Shown here: positions 62,878 through 64,000 of the stretch, piece by piece
Layout: each line of letters starts with the position of its first letter
Numbering within the stretch: the first letter of the stretch is position 1
Source: Palaemon carinicauda
Lineage: Eukaryota; Arthropoda; Malacostraca; Decapoda; Palaemonidae
DNA: 64,000 bases
Assembly: GCF_036898095.1 (NCBI RefSeq)
Contig: NC_090731.1
Span: 146,325,433 to 146,389,432 of the forward strand
Direction of reading: 5' to 3'
Made by a program: the position numbers and the translations under genes
Notes under the pieces: generated by a model
Told to the model about the DNA's origin: nothing
Seen by the model: only the letters and a program-made list of their open reading frames with translations
Database searches by the model: none

Positions 62878-64000
62878 ATGGATGGTTGACACCCCGAGAA
62901 GCCTTCCATTATGAGTAGATGTACTCAAACAACCCCACTTGGAAAGGTACCATCAAAACCTCCAAGCTCTTCATCTAACTGCCTTCAGACTATCGAAAAA
63001 CTCACAAGAGCTAGAGGATTTTTGAAGGAGGCAGCTAGGGCTATTGCAAGAGCAAGGAGGACTTCTACCATCAAGGTTTACCAATCCAAGTGGGAGGTTT
63101 TTAGAGAAAGATGCAGAGTCAACTCTATTTCGTCGTCCAGTACCTCTTTGACTCTGATTGCTGACTTCCTGTTATACCTTAGAAGGAAGCATAGGTTTTC
63201 ATCTTCTACCATCAAGGGATACAGGAGCATGTTAGCTACTGTCTTCAGGCACAGGAACTTGGACCTTTCTAATAATAAAGACCTGCAGGATCTTCTCAAA
63301 TCATTTGAAACATCTAAGGAACGGCACCAGGAATCACCAGCCTGGAATCTGGATATAGTCCTGAAGTTCTTAATGAGTGACAGGTTTGAGCCCTTGCACT
63401 CAGCTTCTGTTAAGGACCCCACTAAGAAGACACTATTCTTGGTCAGTCTGGCGACGGCTAAAAGGGTCAGTGAGATTCATGCTTTTAGTAAGAACATTGG
63501 CTTTAGAGATAACAAAGCTATCTGCTACTTGCAACTAGGATTTCTTGCCAAGAACGAACGCCCTTCTCAGCCCTGGCCCAAGGCTTTTGAGATTCCGAAT
63601 ATTTCGGATGTGGTTGGTGAGGAATTGGAGAAGGTCCTGTGCCCAGTAAGAGCCCTGAAGTTCTACCTGGACAGAACGAAAGAGTTACGATGAAAGTCAG
63701 AAGCTCTTTGGTGCTCGGTCAAGAAGCCCTCGTTTCAGATGTCGAAGAATGCACTCTTCTTTTCATCAGCCTCTTAATAAAAGAGGCTCATTCACATTGC
63801 AGTGAAGCAGACATCAAACTTTTGAAAGTCAAGACGCATGAAGTTAGAGCTGTAGCAACTTCTGTAGCCTTCAAGCAGAATAAATCTTTGCAGAACATTA
63901 TGGACACAACCTTTTGGAAGAGTAAATCTGTGTTCGCCTCACATTATTTGAAACTTTTCCAGACTCTTTTATGAGGACTGCTACGCTCTGGGACCATTCG
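62878..64000 (+). pseudogene. Tyrosine recombinase pseudogene, copy E (cut by window end)
   Basis: The main open piece is 62911-63693, with SSNCLQT, YQSKWEVFRERC and AKRVSEIHAF. A TGA at 63691-63693 interrupts it. The C-terminal motifs HEVR and ASHYLKLF follow in another phase. The end of the gene lies beyond the window. Confidence 0.88.

Larger units (their letters stand above)
58146..64000 (+). mobile_element. DIRS-like copy E, left end missing, continues past the window
   Basis: Similarity to copies C and D begins in their leader, about 200 bases inside the terminus, so the left inverted repeat is absent. Gag, RT and recombinase follow in the usual order with several frame breaks. The window ends inside the recombinase gene, so the right end cannot be judged. 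Confidence 0.9.

Overview
The window looks like a piece of a large, repeat-rich arthropod nuclear genome. A decapod crustacean is my best guess. I base this on abundant DIRS-type tyrosine-recombinase retrotransposons next to BEL/Pao and Ty3/Gypsy elements, long TA/TG microsatellites, and one short dispersed repeat (about 40665-40905) that I recall from decapod sequence. I could not run a search to confirm this. I found no host protein gene, tRNA, rRNA or CRISPR array. Every convincing coding region belongs to a retrotransposon.

Layout. (1) 86-8256: a nearly pristine BEL/Pao LTR element on the minus strand, with 809-bp LTRs, a 5-bp target duplication, and gag-protease and RT-RNaseH-integrase frames separated by one in-frame stop. 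(2) 8257-12701: non-coding sequence with a microsatellite, a 120-bp tandem duplication and an inverted-repeat-bounded segment. (3) 12702-19474: DIRS copy A on the plus strand, with inverted termini, an internal complementary region and three open genes (Gag, RT/RNaseH/methyltransferase-like, tyrosine recombinase). It looks intact. (4) 20425-44860: DIRS copy C, old and decayed. It was split by a second DIRS element (copy B, 20741-27484), by a Ty3/Gypsy element on the minus strand (28604-39844, 4-bp target duplication) and by a short dispersed repeat. (5) 45172-51805: DIRS copy D, complete at both ends, with an open RT gene but damaged Gag and recombinase genes. (6) About 51806-58145: copy F, a more distant DIRS relative, badly eroded and cut off inside its recombinase gene. 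(7) About 58146-64000: copy E, a DIRS element missing its left terminus and running off the window end.

How the parts work together. In the LTR elements, Gag packages the RNA, the aspartic protease matures the polyprotein, RT/RNase H copies the RNA, and a DDE integrase inserts the DNA. In the DIRS elements there is no protease or integrase. The inverted ends and the internal complementary region would let a circular DNA form, which the tyrosine recombinase inserts without a target duplication. Copies A and B are close relatives; C, D and E belong to related families, and F is more divergent.

The most unusual feature is in the Gypsy element. Between RNase H and integrase it carries a region that resembles the C-terminal half of an OTU-type domain, followed by a second retropepsin-like domain (DTG), in addition to the normal protease upstream of RT. 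Limits: boundaries and similarity calls were made by eye, and frameshift positions are approximate to a few tens of bases.
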